From positions 1,015,594 through 1,079,593 of the forward strand of contig CAVZYN010000001.1 of NCBI GenBank assembly GCA_963779515.1: a DNA stretch of 64,000 bases, read 5' to 3'. The notes under the pieces are model-generated. The model made no database searches and was not told the origin of the DNA. It saw only the letters and a program-made list of their open reading frames with translations. A program made the position numbers and the translations under genes. Numbering within the stretch: position 1 is the first letter of the stretch; each line of letters begins with the position of its first letter. This stretch comes from CAVZYN01 sp963779515 (GTDB taxonomy: Bacteria > Pseudomonadota > Alphaproteobacteria > Rhizobiales > Hyphomicrobiaceae). Below, in pieces: positions 50,422 to 59,789 of the stretch.

Positions 50422-52161
50422 TTGACGCAACCAGTCTCTAATTCCACGCGGCGTATGTCCGGCGGGCAAGCGCTCGCCGAAATGCTGAAAATCGCCAATG
50501 TCGGGCCGATGTTCGGCATGGGCGGGTTTCAGTTGTTGCCGTTCTATGAGGCGTGCCGCGCGCTGAAGCTGAAGCACTATCTGATCAACGACGAGCGCTG
50601 CGGGGCATTCGCGGCGGACGCCTATGCCAAGGTGACGAACCGCCCGGCGGTGGCGGATGGAACGCTTGGGCCGGGCGCGACAAACCTCGTCACGGGCCTG
50701 GTCGAGAGCCTCAACGCCGGAATCCCGATGATCGTCGTCACGGGAGACGCCAATCGCGAACACGCCTGGAAGAACATGACGCAAGAGGCGCGGCAGCTCG
50801 AGATCCTGCGCCCCGCCGTCAAAGAGGTGATCCGCATCGAGGTGACCAAGCGCATTCCGGAACACCTGCGGCGTGCGTTCGCCGTTGCGACCAGCGGACG
50901 GCCTGGCCCGGTACTGATCGACGTGCCGGAGGATATCGCGCATGGCGAATTCGATTTCGACGCCGCCGATTTCTGGATCGACCCTGGCACCTTGAAGGCA
51001 CAGGCCCGGCGCGCACGCCCCGACCCCACCGATCTCGACCGCGCCGCAGCGATGCTCGCCAAGGCCGAGCGGCCGTTGATCCTGGCGGGCGGCGGCATCC
51101 ACATCTCTGAGGCCTATGCCGCGCTGCAAGGCTTGGCGGAAGCGCACGGTATTCCGGTCGCGCACACCATGAGCGGCAAGGGCGCGATCGCCTGCACGCA
51201 CCCGCTTTCGGCAGGGCTGTTCGGCCGCTACGACAGGATCGCGAATGCGCTGATTGCACAGTCGGACTGTCTGCTCGTCGTCGGCTGCAAACTCGGCGAG
51301 ATCGCGACCAAGCGGTTCGCGCTGATCCCGCCTGGAAAACCGCTGATCCATATCGAGATCGATCCGACGGAAATCGGGCGGACGACGCGCACCGACGTCG
51401 CGCTCGTCGGCGACGCGCGATTGACGCTGCAGGACTTGGCCAGCGCCCTAGGTAAGGCAACGGCCGCCAAGCGCCGCGACTATTGCGCCGAACTGCCGAA
51501 GCGGATGGCGGAATGGCGCGAGAGCGCGCGGGACCGGCTCGAATCCAAGGAGAGCCCGATCAACGTCGGGCGCCTGATGGGTGAACTCAACAAAATCATG
51601 CCGGCGGATGGGATCGTCGTCGCCGACGGCGGCTTCGCCGCGCACTGGGGCGGGCTGATGTTCGACACCAAGGCGGCTGGCCGGCACTTCCTGCCCGATC
51701 GCGGCTTTGCCTCGATCGGTTATGGCGTCCCCGGCGGCATCGGCGCGCAATTGGCCGCTGGCAAGCGCCGCGTCGTGTCGCTCACGGGCGACGGCGGCTT
51801 CAACATGAGCGTCGGCGAACTCGAAACCGCGCGCCGCGTTGGCGCCAACTTCGTCGCCGTCGTCTTCAACAACGCCGCATCGGGCTATGTGAAAGCACTG
51901 CAGCACGCGGTCTATGGCGCGGGCAACTACCAGTCCTCGGACCTCATCGAGATGGACTACGCGACCATCGCCAAGGGCTTTGGCTGCAAGGGCATCCGTG
52001 TCAGCGATCCCGAGAAACTCGCAAGCGCCCTGCAGGATGGGCTCGAGAATACATCGACCCCGACCATCATCGACGCCATCGTTACGCGCGACCCAGCCAA
52101 GATGCTGCCGGCGGCCGACAACCGCACACTGAAAGTGCAAAAAGGGGATAGGCCGGTTTGA
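50422..52161 (+). CDS. ThDP-dependent enzyme, acetolactate-synthase large-subunit-like
   Basis: 579 aa from TTG 50422, with AGGAGAAGG 6-9 nt upstream. The three domains of the POX/AHAS family are present: the PYR-domain Glu in INDERCGAFAADAYAK, the middle FAD/nucleotide domain, and the PP domain with TGDGGFNMSVGELE and the closing NNAAS. It forms or breaks C-C bonds next to a carbonyl (acetolactate, oxalyl-CoA, glyoxylate). No ilvH small subunit is near, so a catabolic role is more likely than branched-chain synthesis. Confidence 0.85.
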   Translation: MTQPVSNSTRRMSGGQALAEMLKIANVGPMFGMGGFQLLPFYEACRALKLKHYLINDERCGAFAADAYAKVTNRPAVADGTLGPGATNLVTGLVESLNAGIPMIVVTGDANREHAWKNMTQEARQLEILRPAVKEVIRIEVTKRIPEHLRRAFAVATSGRPGPVLIDVPEDIAHGEFDFDAADFWIDPGTLKAQARRARPDPTDLDRAAAMLAKAERPLILAGGGIHISEAYAALQGLAEAHGIPVAHTMSGKGAIACTHPLSAGLFGRYDRIANALIAQSDCLLVVGCKLGEIATKRFALIPPGKPLIHIEIDPTEIGRTTRTDVALVGDARLTLQDLASALGKATAAKRRDYCAELPKRMAEWRESARDRLESKESPINVGRLMGELNKIMPADGIVVADGGFAAHWGGLMFDTKAAGRHFLPDRGFASIGYGVPGGIGAQLAAGKRRVVSLTGDGGFNMSVGELETARRVGANFVAVVFNNAASGYVKALQHAVYGAGNYQSSDLIEMDYATIAKGFGCKGIRVSDPEKLASALQDGLENTSTPTIIDAIVTRDPAKMLPAADNRTLKVQKGDRPV

Positions 52162-52231
52162 CCTCGATCTTGCGGGAACATGTGTAACGTGTTACACACC
52201 AAAATTGCGTTGGGAAAACGGCGACCGCGTA

Positions 52232-52447
52232 ATGGGCAACCCCTACGTCGAACGCAATAGCCGCAAGATCAACCAGCGGCTGACGTCCGAGGGATGGGAG
52301 TTGGTCCGTGTCGGAGGCAGCCACCACAAATTTCGGCACAACGAAAAGCCATTTCCCATCATAGTGCCGCATCCGAAAAAGGACTTGCCGACCGGTACAG
52401 CCCGCTCCATTGCGCGTGCGGCTGGATGGCTTGATAAGACGTCATGA
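52232..52447 (+). CDS. hicA: HicA toxin (second module)
   Basis: 71 aa from ATG 52232. The HicA pattern includes RKINQRLTSEGWELVRVGGSHHKFRH (in two pieces), with the catalytic His in GGSHHKF, then IIVPHPKKDLPTGTARSI. This copy is clearly different in sequence from the one at 48152-48346, so it is not a recent duplication. It overlaps hicB by 4 nt. Confidence 0.9.
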   Translation: MGNPYVERNSRKINQRLTSEGWELVRVGGSHHKFRHNEKPFPIIVPHPKKDLPTGTARSIARAAGWLDKTS

Positions 52448-52905
52448 AGAGCTACATCGCATTCCTCAGCAAAGACACCGATAGCGCCTTCGGATTACAC
52501 TTTCCGGATCTGCCCGGCTGCACGGCAGCTGGAGAAACGGAGGATGAGGCAATCGCAAACGCAGCCATTGCCTTGAGGCTTTGGGCTGAGGATCTCGACG
52601 AATTGCCACTGCCTTCCAGCATGGCACAGCTGCGAAAGCGGCGTGATGTCCGTGACGACATCTCAGCCGGCGGCGTTGCGGTCTTCGTGCATTTAATAAC
52701 GGCTGGCCGGAAGCAACGGTTGAACATCATGCTCGAACCCAGCGTCATCGAGGCCGCTGATCTGGCCGCAAAGGCCGCTGGCGTGAGCCGATCGCAGTTC
52801 ATCGAACGGACATTGGAAGATGGACTCGCGCGAGAACTCGGGACCATCCGATTGAAGAAATCTCAAACCGCACGACGCCGAACCAAGGCAAAAGCAACAG
52901 CCTAG
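52444..52905 (+). CDS. hicB: HicB antitoxin (second module)
   Basis: 153 aa from ATG 52444 (ATGA overlap with hicA). The N-terminal HicB domain reads YIAFLSKDTDSAFGLHFPDL and PGCTAAGETEDEAIANA; the C-terminal RLNIMLEPSVIEAADLAAKA begins an RHH-type DNA-binding domain, and the last 25 residues are Lys/Arg-rich. It has its own upstream region (52162-52231) and likely autoregulates. Confidence 0.9.
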   Translation: MKSYIAFLSKDTDSAFGLHFPDLPGCTAAGETEDEAIANAAIALRLWAEDLDELPLPSSMAQLRKRRDVRDDISAGGVAVFVHLITAGRKQRLNIMLEPSVIEAADLAAKAAGVSRSQFIERTLEDGLARELGTIRLKKSQTARRRTKAKATA

Positions 52906-52931
52906 ACGATGCCAAGCAAAAGGACCGTTCC

Positions 52932-53228
52932 ATGATCTACGTCATCGCGACCATGAAGATCCGCCCGGAAACGAAGGATGCGTGCATCGCCGCCGCAAAG
53001 GTCTGCATCGCCGGCACCGTCAAGGAAGACGGCTGCGTCTTCTACGACCTCAATGTCAGCGTCAGCGATCCGAGCCTGCTGACGTTCGTCGAGCGCTGGA
53101 CGACGCGCGAGGCGCTCGCCAAACACTTTGACGCGCCGCATCTCAAGGTCTGGCGCGAACAGGCCGCCAAGTTCGTGCTCGAGCGCAAGGTCGAGATCAT
53201 CCACGCCGGCAAGGTCGAGACGCTGTAA
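52932..53228 (+). CDS. antibiotic biosynthesis monooxygenase (ABM/YgiN-like) protein
   Basis: 98 aa from ATG 52932. The ferredoxin-like ABM fold is recognised by MIYVIATMKIRPETKDACIA, CVFYDLNVSVSDPSLLTFVERW in two pieces, and the HFDAPHLKVW helix. Members are cofactor-free quinol oxygenases or heme-degrading enzymes; without the characteristic catalytic residues confirmed, only the fold is safe. It follows hicB by 26 bp and converges with the GGT gene. Confidence 0.88.
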   Translation: MIYVIATMKIRPETKDACIAAAKVCIAGTVKEDGCVFYDLNVSVSDPSLLTFVERWTTREALAKHFDAPHLKVWREQAAKFVLERKVEIIHAGKVETL

Positions 53229-53231
53229 GCG

Positions 53232-54836
53232 TCAAACGTCATCTTCGCCAACTGCCTCTGACCAGGGGTGCTCGGGCTCAGTCGCGCCCTCGTTGACGCC
53301 GTCGCGGCGGGAAACGGCGCTCGCGATCGTGAACGGGAACGGCGACGGCACGGGCTCGGCGAGCACCGTGTCGAAGTCCGCGCCGATCGCGTCGATCGCG
53401 GCTTGCCCCAACCGCCGATCCACGGCGATCGGTCCAAGGCCCGAGACGTCGATGCGTGGCTGGTGGAACGCGGCGTCGAGGTCGAGACCGAAGTCGGCGA
53501 TCAGCGCCAGCAGCTGGAACACGGCCGGGATGATCTTGCGCCCACCGCAGCCGCCGATTGCGACCGCTTCCCCCGCGCCGGTCATGATCGCAGGCGTGTA
53601 ATTCGCGAGCGCACGGCGGCCCGGCCCAAGGCCATTGGGGCCGCCTGAAGGATCAAACCAATTGATCCCGTTGTTAAGCAGGATCCCCGTCGAGGGACTG
53701 ACGATGCGCGCCCCGAACAGCGACAGCAGCGTCTGCGTCAGCGTCACCATGTTGCCGTCGCGATCGACCACGGAGAGATGGGTGGTGCACGTCGGCGCCG
53801 TGCGCTCCCCCGCATCGCCGAGACGCGCAAAACGATCCTCCCAGGCGTGGCGCAAGGCGCGCGCGTAGGCGGCAAAGGTTGCCGCATCGGGCGCCGCTTC
53901 CGGTTGCGCGCGCGCCCGCTTCAGCGCCGCATAGGCAACGGCCGCGGTCACACCGCCATTGAGTTCCGGCAGCACGTTGATGGTGCGATCGCGGTAGGCC
54001 ACTTGCAGCGGCGCCCAAGTGCGCACGCGATAGCCGGAGAGATCGTCGGCCGAGAGACAACCGCCCATCGCACGCACGTCAGCCGCCAGCGCACGCGCGA
54101 GTGCGCCGGTGTAGAGCGTGCCGGCGCCATCCTCGGCGATCGCCGCCAAGCTCTTCGCCAGATCCGGCATCGGCAGCGACACGACGCCGCTCGAGATCGA
54201 CGCCACCGGCGGCTGCGGCGGCAGACCGCCGCGCAGAAAGCGCTGCGCTGCTCCGGGATCGTTGCGCAGATCGGCAATCGCGCCCGCGATCGTCAGCATC
54301 GTATGCCAATCGACGACGAGCCCAGCGTTGGCGTGCGCAATGGCGGGCTGCAACAGCTCGCGCCAGCGCTTGCGGCCGAAGATCTTGTGTGCGGCCTCGA
54401 GACCGAGCGGCTGGCTCGGCGTGCAGACCGCAGCCGCACCAACGGTGTTGCGGTTGTCCTTCACACCGGGCCAACCAAACAGACTTGCAGCACCTCCATC
54501 ACCCGTACCGATGATCGGATAATCCTTGGGATCGAGTGCCTGGGGCGACACCGCACCGAAGTCGAAGCCGCTGATCTTGCCCGTCTTGGCGTCATAGACC
54601 AGCATCGCGCCGATGCCGCCGATGCCGCTCATCCAGGGCTCGACGACGCCCAGCACCATCGCGGCCGTCACCGCCGCATCGACCGCATGCCCACCCTCCT
54701 TCAAGACGCGCGCGGCCGCCTCTGACGCCGCGCGGTTCTGCGTGACGACGATGCCGCCTTTTGAGCGCACCGAGGGTTTCCGCACCGTGCGGCGATGCGA
54801 AAGATACGGCGAGACGATCGAAGTGTGCTGGGGCAT
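53232..54836 (-). CDS. ggt: gamma-glutamyltransferase-family N-terminal nucleophile hydrolase
   Basis: 534 aa from ATG 54836 (a 13-residue upstream extension is in frame but not needed). The precursor shows the processing site and catalytic Thr in CTTHLSVVDRDGN, NGGVTAAVA and LNNGINWFDPSGG. No signal peptide is present, so it would be cytoplasmic, like many alphaproteobacterial GGT homologues. It may transfer or hydrolyse gamma-glutamyl amides, or act as a cephalosporin-acylase-like amidase. Confidence 0.88.
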   Translation of the reverse strand: MPQHTSIVSPYLSHRRTVRKPSVRSKGGIVVTQNRAASEAAARVLKEGGHAVDAAVTAAMVLGVVEPWMSGIGGIGAMLVYDAKTGKISGFDFGAVSPQALDPKDYPIIGTGDGGAASLFGWPGVKDNRNTVGAAAVCTPSQPLGLEAAHKIFGRKRWRELLQPAIAHANAGLVVDWHTMLTIAGAIADLRNDPGAAQRFLRGGLPPQPPVASISSGVVSLPMPDLAKSLAAIAEDGAGTLYTGALARALAADVRAMGGCLSADDLSGYRVRTWAPLQVAYRDRTINVLPELNGGVTAAVAYAALKRARAQPEAAPDAATFAAYARALRHAWEDRFARLGDAGERTAPTCTTHLSVVDRDGNMVTLTQTLLSLFGARIVSPSTGILLNNGINWFDPSGGPNGLGPGRRALANYTPAIMTGAGEAVAIGGCGGRKIIPAVFQLLALIADFGLDLDAAFHQPRIDVSGLGPIAVDRRLGQAAIDAIGADFDTVLAEPVPSPFPFTIASAVSRRDGVNEGATEPEHPWSEAVGEDDV

Positions 54837-54913
54837 GGCGTGCTCTCGGTCTAAGGACGCCCAAACCTGCGTCATCGGACGCAGGATGACCAGTTGCGCC
54901 GGGAAGAGAGCGG

Positions 54914-55633
54914 TTATGCTGTGGCGTTCGTGCCGCGGCGGATCGCCATGAAGGACTTGGTCATGCCGAAGGCGCGCTCGCGCTGGATCTCGGCATCCGG
55001 GAACAGCGTCTCGACCTGCAGGCGATCGATCATGCGCGCCGACTGCAACCCACGCATGGCGGCATCAACGCTATCGCGGCGGCCGCCGAAGCCCAAATTG
55101 AGTTGCATCAACAGGCGGCAGCGGACTTGTTCCGGGAGCCAATGAAACACCGGGAACCGGAAGTGTGGCTCGTAAGGGAACCAGAAGTTCGGTGTCTGCA
55201 GATAATAACTCGGCGCCAGCCGCCGGACGTTCGCGGCCATGCGCACCATCGCGTCCCAATCGCCGACGTGCTCGATCACCGAATTGGAGTGGACGAGATC
55301 GTAGCTGTTGTCCGCGAGATCATCGAGGCGCGTCGCATCGCCCGCAAGCGAACGCAAGCACGGCTTGGTGACAGGTACCGCGTCGAGGTTGACGAGGTCG
55401 ATTTCGACCGGCGCACGCTGGATCAAGTCGCCGGCAATTTCCCAGTAGTACTCGGTGCCGCCGATATCGATGATGCGGCAGGACCCCTTCTTGGCAACGA
55501 TGGCCTTGATCAGGGCCTCGATGTGGACGAACCGGCCTTGCCGGAACTGGAACGACATCGAACGCGGGTCGAGATAGGTCCGCGCGACCGTATGGCGCGG
55601 CGCCGATTCAACCGTCTCTATTTTGGCGAGCAT
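54914..55633 (-). CDS. class I SAM-dependent methyltransferase
   Basis: 239 aa from ATG 55633 (MLAKIETVES). Motif I is RIIDIGGTEYYWEI, followed by LVNLDAV and the acceptor motif YDLVHSNSVIEHVGDW, typical of Methyltransf_11 proteins. The middle segment with PNFWFPYEPHFRFPVFHWLP is shared with methyltransferases of polysaccharide or lipid clusters. The substrate is unknown. It is divergent from gatB. Confidence 0.85.
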   Translation of the reverse strand: MLAKIETVESAPRHTVARTYLDPRSMSFQFRQGRFVHIEALIKAIVAKKGSCRIIDIGGTEYYWEIAGDLIQRAPVEIDLVNLDAVPVTKPCLRSLAGDATRLDDLADNSYDLVHSNSVIEHVGDWDAMVRMAANVRRLAPSYYLQTPNFWFPYEPHFRFPVFHWLPEQVRCRLLMQLNLGFGGRRDSVDAAMRGLQSARMIDRLQVETLFPDAEIQRERAFGMTKSFMAIRRGTNATA

Positions 55634-55775
55634 CGCAATCCAACCCCTGAGCCCGGTGAGCCTACCTCGGGACGGTAAGCAAACGCTTAGCAATCGGGCC
55701 GCGAAACGGTGTTCTTGACCAGAAGGCCGGGCCCCCCTACCCCATCATTGTGGATTTACGCCCAAGGACGCTGCC

Positions 55776-57246
55776 ATGCAGGACAAGCCAAAGAAGAACA
55801 CCAACCTCATGTCCGGCGGCACGGGCGACTGGGAAGTCGTCGTCGGCTTGGAGGTCCACGCCCAGGTTGCATCTCAATCAAAACTGTTTTCAGGGTCCTC
55901 GACAGCGTTCGGCGCCGCCCCCAACAGCCACGTCTCTCTGGTGGACGCGGCGATGCCCGGCATGCTGCCCGTCATCAATGCGGAATGCATTGCCCAGGCC
56001 GTTCGCTCAGGTCTTGGCCTCAACGCCCGGATCAACACGCACTCCGTCTTTGACCGCAAGAACTACTTCTACCCGGATCTGCCGCAGGGCTATCAGATCA
56101 GCCAGTACAAGAGCCCGATCGTCGGCGAAGGCGCGGTCGAGATCGATGTCGATGGCGAAATTTTAAGAGTTGGAATCGAACGCCTGCATCTCGAACAGGA
56201 CGCCGGCAAGTCGATCCACGACCAGCACCCGGACTACTCCTATGTCGACCTCAACCGGTCGGGCGTGGCGCTGATGGAAATCGTCTCGAAGCCGGATATC
56301 CGTTCGGCCAAGCAGGCGCAGGCCTACGTCTCGAAACTGCGCTCGATCCTGCGCTACCTCGGCACCTGCGACGGCGACATGGAAAAAGGCAATCTGCGCG
56401 CCGACGTCAACGTCTCGGTAAGGAAGCCCGGCGCCGATCTCGGCACGCGCTGCGAGATCAAGAACGTCAACTCGATCCGCTTTATCGGCCAGGCGGTCGA
56501 GGCGGAGGCGCGCCGCCAGATCGACATTATCGAGGACGGCGGAACGATCGATCAAGAGACGCGGCTGTTCGATCCGGCCAAGGGCGAGACGCGGTCGATG
56601 CGCTCCAAGGAAGAGGCGCACGACTATCGCTATTTCCCCGACCCCGATCTCCTCCCGCTCGAACTCGACCCCGCGATGATCGAAAAGATCAAGGCGACCT
56701 TGCCTGAACTCCCCGACGAAAAGCGCGCGCGTTTCATCACGCAGTATAGCTTGTCCGCCTATGACGCGAGCGTCCTCGTTGCCGAGCGCGAGAACGCCGA
56801 TTATTTCGAAGTCCGTCGCCAAGGGCCGCGACGGCAAGACGGCGGCGAACTGGGTGATCAACGAGCTGTTCGGGCGCCTGAACAAGGAAGGCAGGGAGAT
56901 TCAAGCCTCGCCCGTGAGTGCGGCGCAACTTGGCGGTGTTCTCGATCTGATCGGCACCAACGTGATCTCCGGCAAGATCGCCAAGGATCTCTTCGAGATC
57001 GTTTGGACCGAGGGCGGCGATCCCGCCGAGATCGTCGAGAAGCGCGGCATGAAGCAGGTGACCGATACGGGCGCGATCGAGACGGCCATCGACGCGATCA
57101 TCGCCGCCAACCCCGACAAGGTCGAGGCGGCCAAGGCGAAGCCCGCCATGCTCGGCTGGTTCGTTGGCCAAGTGATGAAATCATCCGGCGGTAAAGCCAA
57201 CCCGCAAGTGGTCAATGACATTCTGAAGAAGAAGCTTGGGCTTTAG
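55776..57246 (+). pseudogene. gatB: aspartyl/glutamyl-tRNA amidotransferase subunit B, single frameshift
   Basis: ATG at 55776 begins a normal GatB (VVVGLEVHAQVASQSKLFS, then GDMEKGNLRADVNVSVRK). At about 56811 one extra G (codon GAA followed by GTCC) shifts the frame. The original frame runs on as Arg-rich nonsense to 57194, while the other frame carries SVAKGRDGKTAANWVINELF and the full C-terminal YqeY-like domain to 57246. Corrected, the protein would be 489 aa, the normal size. GatCAB is essential in bacteria lacking GlnRS or AsnRS, so this is most likely a one-base sequencing or assembly error. gatC and gatA are not adjacent. Confidence 0.9.
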
Positions 57247-57302
57247 GCCATTTCGACCGCAATCGCTTTTGCCGACCCGCGAGCGCGTGGTAGTCTTGTC
57301 TC

Positions 57303-57866
57303 ATGAACCTCGTCCTCCCTAAACGCATGACTGTCGACGAATTCCTTGTCTGGGCCGAACGCCAGCCAAAGGAATCCGGTAAACTTGAGTTGCTCGATGG
57401 GAGGGTGATCGTGCAGCAGTCGCAGCGCTGGGCGCATTCGAAGATCAAGCATCAAATGGCCGTTCAGCTTCAAATGGCACTGGAGCGCGCCAAACTACCT
57501 TTCTTTGCAGCACCCAAAGGCCCCATGGTTCGTCTAGGCCCTCATTTGGCGTTCGAGCCTGATGCACTGGTTGCACCATTGCCCGAGCCCAGCAGCGAAA
57601 GCTTGGAGATCAGCAATCCCATCCTCGTCGTGGAAGTACTCTCACCATCGACCGCGCAGTTCGATGCAACGACCAAGCTAAAAGGCTATTTCGAATTGCC
57701 GTGCCTCCAGCACTATCTGCTTGTCGATCCCGAGGGCGGGGCGATCACGCACCACAAACGTGCGCAGAATGGCATCGAGACACGCGTTTTCGATAGCGGC
57801 ACGCTGGACATCGATCCCCCGGGGTTCTCAATCTCGCTCGACGCCATCTTTAGGCGAGGGGTCTAA
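57303..57866 (+). CDS. Uma2-family (DUF820) nuclease-fold protein
   Basis: 187 aa from ATG 57303. The restriction-endonuclease-like core is seen in KLELLDGRVIVQQ, FEPDALVAPLP, and ILVVEVLSPSTAQFDATTKLKGYFE, the last in two pieces, with the E-x-L and K catalytic positions, then HYLLVDPEGG. These proteins are abundant in cyanobacteria and alphaproteobacteria. Their role is unknown but nuclease activity or mobile-element origin is suspected. It stands alone 56 bp after gatB. Confidence 0.88.
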   Translation: MNLVLPKRMTVDEFLVWAERQPKESGKLELLDGRVIVQQSQRWAHSKIKHQMAVQLQMALERAKLPFFAAPKGPMVRLGPHLAFEPDALVAPLPEPSSESLEISNPILVVEVLSPSTAQFDATTKLKGYFELPCLQHYLLVDPEGGAITHHKRAQNGIETRVFDSGTLDIDPPGFSISLDAIFRRGV

Positions 57867-57928
57867 CCCTGCGATTGATTAAGAGCATCCGGTCAGACCT
57901 GCACAGTCTCACCCAACGGAGACTACCC

Positions 57929-58630
57929 ATGCCAAAACCCATCGACCTCTATTATTGGCCAACTCCCAACGGCCACAAGATCACGATCATGCTCGAAGAA
58001 TGCGGGCTCCCCTACACCATCATCCCCGTCAACATCGGCAAGGGCGATCAGTTCAAGCCGGAGTTTTTGGCGATCAGCCCGAACAACCGCATGCCCGCGA
58101 TCGTCGATCATGACGGGCCCGGCGGCAAACCGATCTCGGTGTTCGAGTCGGGCGCGATCCTGCAGTACCTCGGCCGCAAGACCGGCAAGTTCTATCCGGC
58201 GGACGAGCGCCAGCGCGTCGAGACCGAGCAATGGCTGTTCTGGCAGATGGGCGGGCTCGGTCCGATGGCCGGCCAATGCCATCATTTTCGCAATTACGCG
58301 CCGGAGCAGATCCAATACGGCATCGACCGCTACACCAACGAGGTGAACCGGCTCTATGGCGTGTTGGACAAGCGGCTCGCAGACCGCCCCTTCGTCGCCG
58401 GCCAGTATTCCATTGCCGATATGGCGATCTTGCCGTGGATCCGGCCCTACAAAAATCAGGGCCAGGACATCGCCGCGTTCCCGCATCTCGAGGCTTGGTT
58501 CAAGCGCCTGCTGGACCGCCCGGCCGTAGTGGCCGGCTACAAGGCCGGAGAGGAGCTCCGCGCGGCCTCCTACAGCCTCAAGGACGACAAGGACGCCCAG
58601 AAGGTCCTATTCGGCCAGCGGGCACGCTGA
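57929..58630 (+). CDS. glutathione S-transferase, nu-class (YghU/YfcG-like)
   Basis: 233 aa from ATG 57929. The thioredoxin-fold N-domain reads IDLYYWPTPNGHKITIML, the N-G-x-K motif of the nu class; then ESGAILQYLGRK, and the C-terminal helical domain with SIADMAILPWIRPYKNQG. Members act as disulfide-bond reductases or in GSH-dependent detoxification. It follows the Uma2 gene by 62 bp. Confidence 0.92.
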   Translation: MPKPIDLYYWPTPNGHKITIMLEECGLPYTIIPVNIGKGDQFKPEFLAISPNNRMPAIVDHDGPGGKPISVFESGAILQYLGRKTGKFYPADERQRVETEQWLFWQMGGLGPMAGQCHHFRNYAPEQIQYGIDRYTNEVNRLYGVLDKRLADRPFVAGQYSIADMAILPWIRPYKNQGQDIAAFPHLEAWFKRLLDRPAVVAGYKAGEELRAASYSLKDDKDAQKVLFGQRAR

Positions 58631-58890
58631 GGCTGGTCCAGCCGGGCTATCATCGATCGTGGTGAAGGCCCGGTTACCGGAACCATTGCCAAAGTCTGAC
58701 CAACTGCGCTCGGACGGCGCAGCCGTCTCGAATCTGGCCATGTCGTTCCCACTTTTCCATTCTTTTTCATAAACTTGAACGCGTTGCCGAGAAGTCCGCG
58801 TTTACCACTTGTCATCCGTCCGCTGACATCCTTTGGCAACGGGAAGCGCCAATCGCGTCCCGATACTGTTGCAGAGATGGGAGCGGCCAG

Positions 58891-59160
58891 ATGGCCTACT
58901 TTGAAGAGACGTCGTTTGAGCAGATCGCGGGAGCGGCCCAAGGCGGCGCACCGGACGCTCTGTTTCAATTGGGATTGATGTACTGCGCGGGGCGCGATGT
59001 CCCGATGGATCTAGTGGTGGCGCACAAGTGGTTCAACATCGCGGCGGTGCGGGGCAATGACGATGCTAAGCGCTATCGCATGGAATTGGCGGCCGAGATG
59101 AGCAAGACCGAGATCGCGCGTGCGCAAAAGCTTGCCCGCGAATGGATCCGCGCGCATTGA
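58891..59160 (+). CDS. Sel1-like repeat small protein
   Basis: 89 aa from ATG 58891. One Sel1/TPR-like unit is visible: GAPDALFQLGLMYCAGRDVP, then VVAHKWFNIAAVRGNDDAKRYR in two pieces, followed by a helical end. Small single-repeat proteins of this type are conserved in Hyphomicrobiales and are of unknown function, probably protein-protein interaction. The 260 bp before it shows no gene. Confidence 0.88.
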   Translation: MAYFEETSFEQIAGAAQGGAPDALFQLGLMYCAGRDVPMDLVVAHKWFNIAAVRGNDDAKRYRMELAAEMSKTEIARAQKLAREWIRAH

Positions 59161-59170
59161 TCGTGCGCGC

Positions 59171-59734
59171 CTAGTTACACTTGGTGAAGAAGGACGACAC
59201 GCACGCCCAGGTTTTCTGCAGTGCGTTGCCGGTCGCCTCGCTGGTTTTTTCAGTCGTTTGTTTGATCGCGTCGCCGGTTTTTTTCAGCTGTGCGCCGCTC
59301 TTCTCAGCCGTGCGCTCGGCGAGTTCTTTGACGGTCTTGGGTGCGTTCGGATCGATCGTCGCGGGTGCAGGCTGGAGCTTTACGGCCGGCGGCGGCGACG
59401 TTGCGAGTGGCGCCGCTGCTTGCGCTGGTGCGGATGCGGCGCCTGGATCCGCGACCACGGGAATGCGTTTCACCGGACCATTACATTCGAACACGGTCGC
59501 CCGCTTGATGCTGCAGGTGCCGTGCTGCCCCTGCTTCGCCAGCGTCGAGATGCAATGCATTTGCAGCGACGGGACAATGCCCGGCTTGGCGTCATCGAGC
59601 ACGCAGCGATAGATTGCATCGGGCGCCGTACATTCCACGCAATACTCCTGCGCCACCGCGGGTGACGCCGCGCCGGTCGCAAGAATGGCCAATGTCCAGC
59701 AAGGACGGCGGATGCTTGCCCCAAACCTCATCAT
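59171..59734 (-). CDS. secreted hypothetical protein
   Basis: 187 aa from ATG 59734. A signal peptide (hydrophobic TLAILATGAASPAVAQ) ends in AVAQ. A Cys-rich mature domain follows (EYCVECTAPDAIYRCVLD, then HCISTL and CSIKRATVFECNG), then a Pro/Ala linker and a coiled-coil-like Thr/Lys-rich end (ERTAEKSGAQLKKTGDAIK) closing in ACVSSFFTKCN. The Cys residues suggest disulfides in the periplasm. No family name can be given. Confidence 0.7.
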   Translation of the reverse strand: MMRFGASIRRPCWTLAILATGAASPAVAQEYCVECTAPDAIYRCVLDDAKPGIVPSLQMHCISTLAKQGQHGTCSIKRATVFECNGPVKRIPVVADPGAASAPAQAAAPLATSPPPAVKLQPAPATIDPNAPKTVKELAERTAEKSGAQLKKTGDAIKQTTEKTSEATGNALQKTWACVSSFFTKCN

Positions 59735-59789
59735 GAGGCCATGCCCGCAGAATGCGGCAATTCCAGGGACGGCGCGGGGTGATCCCCGT

